Shown: one piece after another, positions 5,970 through 7,736 of the stretch
Numbering within the stretch: position 1 is the first letter of the stretch
How the letters are laid out: each line of letters begins with the position of its first letter
Assembly (NCBI GenBank): GCA_011391835.1
Contig: JAABPS010000130.1
Span: forward strand, 1 to 7,736
Length of the DNA stretch: 7,736 bases
Reading direction: 5' to 3'
From: Desulfobacteraceae bacterium
Lineage (GTDB): Bacteria > Desulfobacterota > Desulfobacteria > Desulfobacterales > JAABPS01
Translations under genes and position numbers: made by a program
The notes under the pieces: model-generated
Databases searched by the model: none
The model's input: the letters and a program-made list of their open reading frames with translations, nothing else
What the model was told of the DNA's origin: nothing

Positions 5970-6167
5970 TTGAAGAATATTGAAGTCAAGGTCTATGATA
6001 ATGACATTGAAAAGGCCATGCGGATATTGAAGAAAAAGATTCAAAATGATGGCCTTTTCAAACGTCTGAAACTCAAAAAAAGCTATGAAAAACCAAGCGA
6101 ATTCAAACGGCGCAAGCAGCGGGAAGCCGTGCGCAGAGAAAGAATCGCGGCGTCAAGAAGAAGGTAA
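5970..6167 (+). CDS. rpsU: 30S ribosomal protein S21
   Basis: S21 is a small basic protein of the 30S platform that lies near the anti-Shine-Dalgarno end of 16S rRNA and helps initiation. The 65-residue product has the family layout. A short beta start, NIEVKVYDND (3-12), leads into a helix with a pattern close to AMRILKKKIQNDGLF (16-30). After that come the conserved YEKPSEFKRRKQREAVRRER segment (39-58) and an arginine-rich tail. The start is TTG, supported by a strong Shine-Dalgarno eight bases upstream. It is not joined to dnaG and rpoD as in E. coli. It lies between adk and folC, with its own promoter and a strong terminator, so it is probably a single-gene transcript. Confidence 0.95.
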   Translation: MKNIEVKVYDNDIEKAMRILKKKIQNDGLFKRLKLKKSYEKPSEFKRRKQREAVRRERIAASRRR

Positions 6168-6176
6168 GAACCTGCC

Positions 6177-6204
6177 TTAAAAATCAGCCCGGCAGTTATA
6201 TAAT
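6177..6204 (+). promoter_or_regulatory. Possible folC promoter with -10 box in the terminator loop
   Basis: A perfect TATAAT lies at 6199-6204, spanning the loop of the rpsU terminator. TTAAAA (6177-6182, four of six) stands 16 bases upstream as a possible -35. A start near 6211 would leave only about 10-16 bases before the folC ATG candidates. The box could also arise by chance in an A+T-rich loop. Confidence 0.35.
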
Positions 6205-6220
6205 GACTGCCGGGTTTTTT
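6188..6220 (+). terminator. Intrinsic terminator after rpsU
   Basis: CCCGGCAGT (6188-6196) pairs perfectly with ACTGCCGGG (6206-6214). A U-G and an A-U pair extend the stem to 11 pairs around a five-base loop. Six T residues follow (6215-6220). It begins 21 bases after the rpsU stop and ends directly before the folC start codons, so folC likely needs a separate start of transcription or read-through. Confidence 0.93.
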
Positions 6221-6226
6221 ATGATC

Positions 6227-7564
6227 ATGACAAAACAGCGTGCGTACATCCAATGCCTCGAAAAAATGTTCGGTCTCAGACGGTTTGGAATCAAGCTCGG
6301 CCTTGGAACCATCCGGGAGATTCTGAAGGGCATTGGAAATCCACACCAGAAGTTTCTGAGCGTGCATGTCGCAGGAACAAACGGCAAAGGATCGGTAGCC
6401 TCCACCCTGGCTTCAATATTGTATGCGTGCGGATACAAAACAGGACTTTATACATCTCCCCATCTGGTAAGTTTTAATGAGCGTATTTGCATAAACAATA
6501 TTCCTATTTCCAATACACATGTGGTTGAATCCTATGAAGCGATCAGCAGAGTTCACCAGGGAAATAGAGAACCCACCTTTTTTGAATTTTCCACAGCCAT
6601 GGCATTTTATGAATTCGGCAGACAAAAGGTTGACTTCGCGGTGATTGAAACTGGTATGGGCGGTCGTCTAGACGCCACCAATATTATTCAGCCTGTGCTT
6701 TCCATCGTTACAAATATCTCACTTGAACACAGGGAATATCTGGGAAATACCATTGCCGAAATATCAGGCGAAAAGGGCGGAATTATCAAACGAAATGTGC
6801 CGGTTGTAACCGGCGCCCGGCAAAAAACCGCTGTCTCAGTTCTAAGAAAAATTGCCCATGATAAATCTGCGCCATTTTATCTTCTGGGAGAAGCATTTAA
6901 AGTAAGGAAAAATCAGGATAGAACGTTTACCTATTCTGGCATGCAGCATACATGGACAAATATGAAGGCCGGACTTCAGGGAGAGTATCAGATTGATAAC
7001 CTGGCCCTGGTGCTGGCTGCGTGCGAAATTTTAAAGAAAAAAATACCGGATCTTTCTTTGTATAAAATACAAAAAGGGCTTTCGATTCACACATGGCCCG
7101 GCAGACTGGAAGTGGTTTCAAAAAACCCGTTAGTCATATTGGACGGCGCCCATAATCTGATGGGTGCGCGCAATCTCGCTAAATTTCTGGGGGATGACCT
7201 TGCAGACAAAAAAATTACGCTTATCGTCGGCATACTCGACGACAAGCCATACACAGCCATGCTCAGAGCTATTCTTCCTGTATGTGCGAAGGTAATTTTA
7301 ACCAGCCCGAAAATTGATCGGGCATTGCCTGTTGAAAAACTTCTGCCTGTAGCAAAAAAACTGATTACAGACATACAAATGATTCCAGATGTTGGCGAAG
7401 CCATACGATATGCCATCAAACATGCATCGCCTGAACGCGCGATATGCATTGCGGGCTCGCTTTATGTGGTGGGTGAAGCAAAACATGCGCTTGCACAGAT
7501 GTTTCCTGCCACTACCAAAAAAAAGCGCATACCGGACACATTTTCATACATTCATGGGGTTTGA
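6227..7564 (+). CDS. folC: Bifunctional folylpolyglutamate synthase / dihydrofolate synthase
   Basis: FolC is a Mur-ligase-family enzyme that joins glutamate to dihydropteroate and lengthens the polyglutamate tail of folates, using ATP. Numbered from ATG 6227 (445 residues, normal length), it shows a FolC-type N-terminus with FGIKLGLGTI (20-29). The P-loop is VAGTNGKGSVAST (48-60), followed by TSPHLVSFNERI (76-87), FEFSTAMAF (119-127) and ETGMGGRLDATN (141-152). SLEH (165-168), the GEKGGIIK region with the likely modified lysine (181-188), WPGRLE (290-295), DGAHN (306-310) and GSLYVVGEA (410-418) come after. ATGs at 6221 and 6227 both fit; ATG 6203 lies inside the rpsU terminator stem-loop and is unlikely. 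No good Shine-Dalgarno is visible, so a short or near-leaderless mRNA is possible. Whether the dihydrofolate synthase activity is present cannot be read with certainty from these motifs. Confidence 0.94.
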   Translation: MTKQRAYIQCLEKMFGLRRFGIKLGLGTIREILKGIGNPHQKFLSVHVAGTNGKGSVASTLASILYACGYKTGLYTSPHLVSFNERICINNIPISNTHVVESYEAISRVHQGNREPTFFEFSTAMAFYEFGRQKVDFAVIETGMGGRLDATNIIQPVLSIVTNISLEHREYLGNTIAEISGEKGGIIKRNVPVVTGARQKTAVSVLRKIAHDKSAPFYLLGEAFKVRKNQDRTFTYSGMQHTWTNMKAGLQGEYQIDNLALVLAACEILKKKIPDLSLYKIQKGLSIHTWPGRLEVVSKNPLVILDGAHNLMGARNLAKFLGDDLADKKITLIVGILDDKPYTAMLRAILPVCAKVILTSPKIDRALPVEKLLPVAKKLITDIQMIPDVGEAIRYAIKHASPERAICIAGSLYVVGEAKHALAQMFPATTKKKRIPDTFSYIHGV

Positions 7565-7574
7565 TTTTTCAGTG

Positions 7575-7603
7575 TTGACAGAAAAAACCCAATACACTAT
7601 TCT
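7575..7603 (+). promoter_or_regulatory. Promoter for tRNA-Arg
   Basis: A perfect -35 TTGACA (7575-7580) is followed by a 17-base spacer and TATTCT (7598-7603, four of six). Transcription would start near 7610, only a few bases before the mature tRNA 5' end. The -35 lies 10 bases after the folC stop. Confidence 0.7.
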
Positions 7604-7612
7604 AATACCATC

Positions 7613-7688
7613 GCGCCCGTGGCCCAGGGGATAGGGCGTCAGCCTCCGGAGCTGAACACCGCAGGTTCGAATCCTGCCGGGCGTACCA
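7613..7688 (+). tRNA. tRNA-Arg, anticodon CCG
   Basis: The 76-base sequence folds as a complete cloverleaf. The D stem is GCCC/GGGC with loop AGGGGATA. The anticodon stem TCAGC/GCTGA encloses loop CTCCGGA with anticodon CCG at 7646-7648, reading the Arg codon CGG. The variable loop has five bases, and the T stem GCAGG/CCTGC holds loop TTCGAAT. The discriminator is A (7685), and CCA is encoded at 7686-7688. The acceptor stem GCGCCCG/CGGGCGT is complete except that its first pair is G1-U72. It sits just after folC with its own promoter. With CCA encoded, the nucleotidyltransferase would be needed for repair of this tRNA rather than its synthesis. Confidence 0.97.
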
Positions 7689-7697
7689 CACAAAACA

Positions 7698-7736
7698 AAA
7701 AGCGGGAGAAGCACATTTATTCTCGCTTTTATCTTT
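7698..7736 (+). terminator. Probable intrinsic terminator after tRNA-Arg
   Basis: An A-rich left arm (7698-7710) pairs with TTCTCGCTTTT (7720-7730) over 11 pairs, with a GG bulge and a nine-base loop. The right arm ends in TTTT and the window continues ATCTTT. The stem is weak in G+C, so efficiency is uncertain. Position 10 bases after the tRNA supports the call. Confidence 0.65.

Noticed and set aside
6203..6226. Longer folC start at ATG 6203
   Set aside because: That ATG lies in the loop side of the rpsU terminator, and the added residues are not FolC-like.
7613..7688. tRNA-Arg as a phage or island attachment site
   Set aside because: No integrase gene and no duplicate of the tRNA 3' end appears in the window.
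1..7736. CRISPR array, insertion sequence, toxin-antitoxin or other defence system
   Set aside because: No spaced direct repeats, transposase motifs or paired small genes are visible; nearly all the DNA is accounted for by core genes.

Overview
The window looks like ordinary chromosomal housekeeping DNA from a sulfate-reducing member of the Desulfobacterota (Deltaproteobacteria), probably near the Desulfobacteraceae. The main clue is the adenylate kinase. Its LID domain carries a Cys-x5-His-x15-Cys-x2-Cys metal site, which I recall from the Desulfovibrio gigas enzyme. The rho-rpmE-prfA-prmC gene order and the mixed A+T/G+C coding style agree with this, but no 16S or other decisive marker is present. 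I see no mobile element, CRISPR array, phage gene or defence system.

Left part, minus strand (about 1-3420): a cluster read right to left as rho, rpmE (ribosomal protein L31), prfA (release factor 1) and prmC (release factor glutamine methyltransferase). prmC is cut by the left edge just before its SAM-binding motif. The rho-rpmE gap is 25 bases and prmC starts inside the end of prfA, so this is probably one operon. It joins transcription termination, a ribosomal protein, translation termination and the enzyme that methylates the release factor GGQ motif. The best rho promoter lies about 330 bases upstream of its ATG. That leaves a long untranslated leader with a C-over-G segment, as expected if Rho terminates its own message.

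Middle, plus strand (about 3500-6220): cca (tRNA nucleotidyltransferase/poly(A) polymerase family with HD domain), adk (adenylate kinase) and rpsU (ribosomal protein S21). Each has its own candidate sigma70-type promoter. The starts of adk (ATG, not the upstream in-frame GTG) and rpsU (TTG) are set by Shine-Dalgarno spacing. A strong intrinsic terminator follows rpsU.

Right part, plus strand (about 6200-7736): folC (folylpolyglutamate/dihydrofolate synthase) begins immediately after the rpsU terminator. A tRNA-Arg(CCG) gene with encoded CCA, its own promoter and a weak terminator follows. Most genes here serve translation: two ribosomal proteins, RF1 and its modifier, a tRNA and its CCA-end enzyme. 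adk and folC supply nucleotide balance and folate cofactors. The points most worth checking are the rho leader, the Adk metal site, and a perfect -10 box sitting in the loop of the rpsU terminator.
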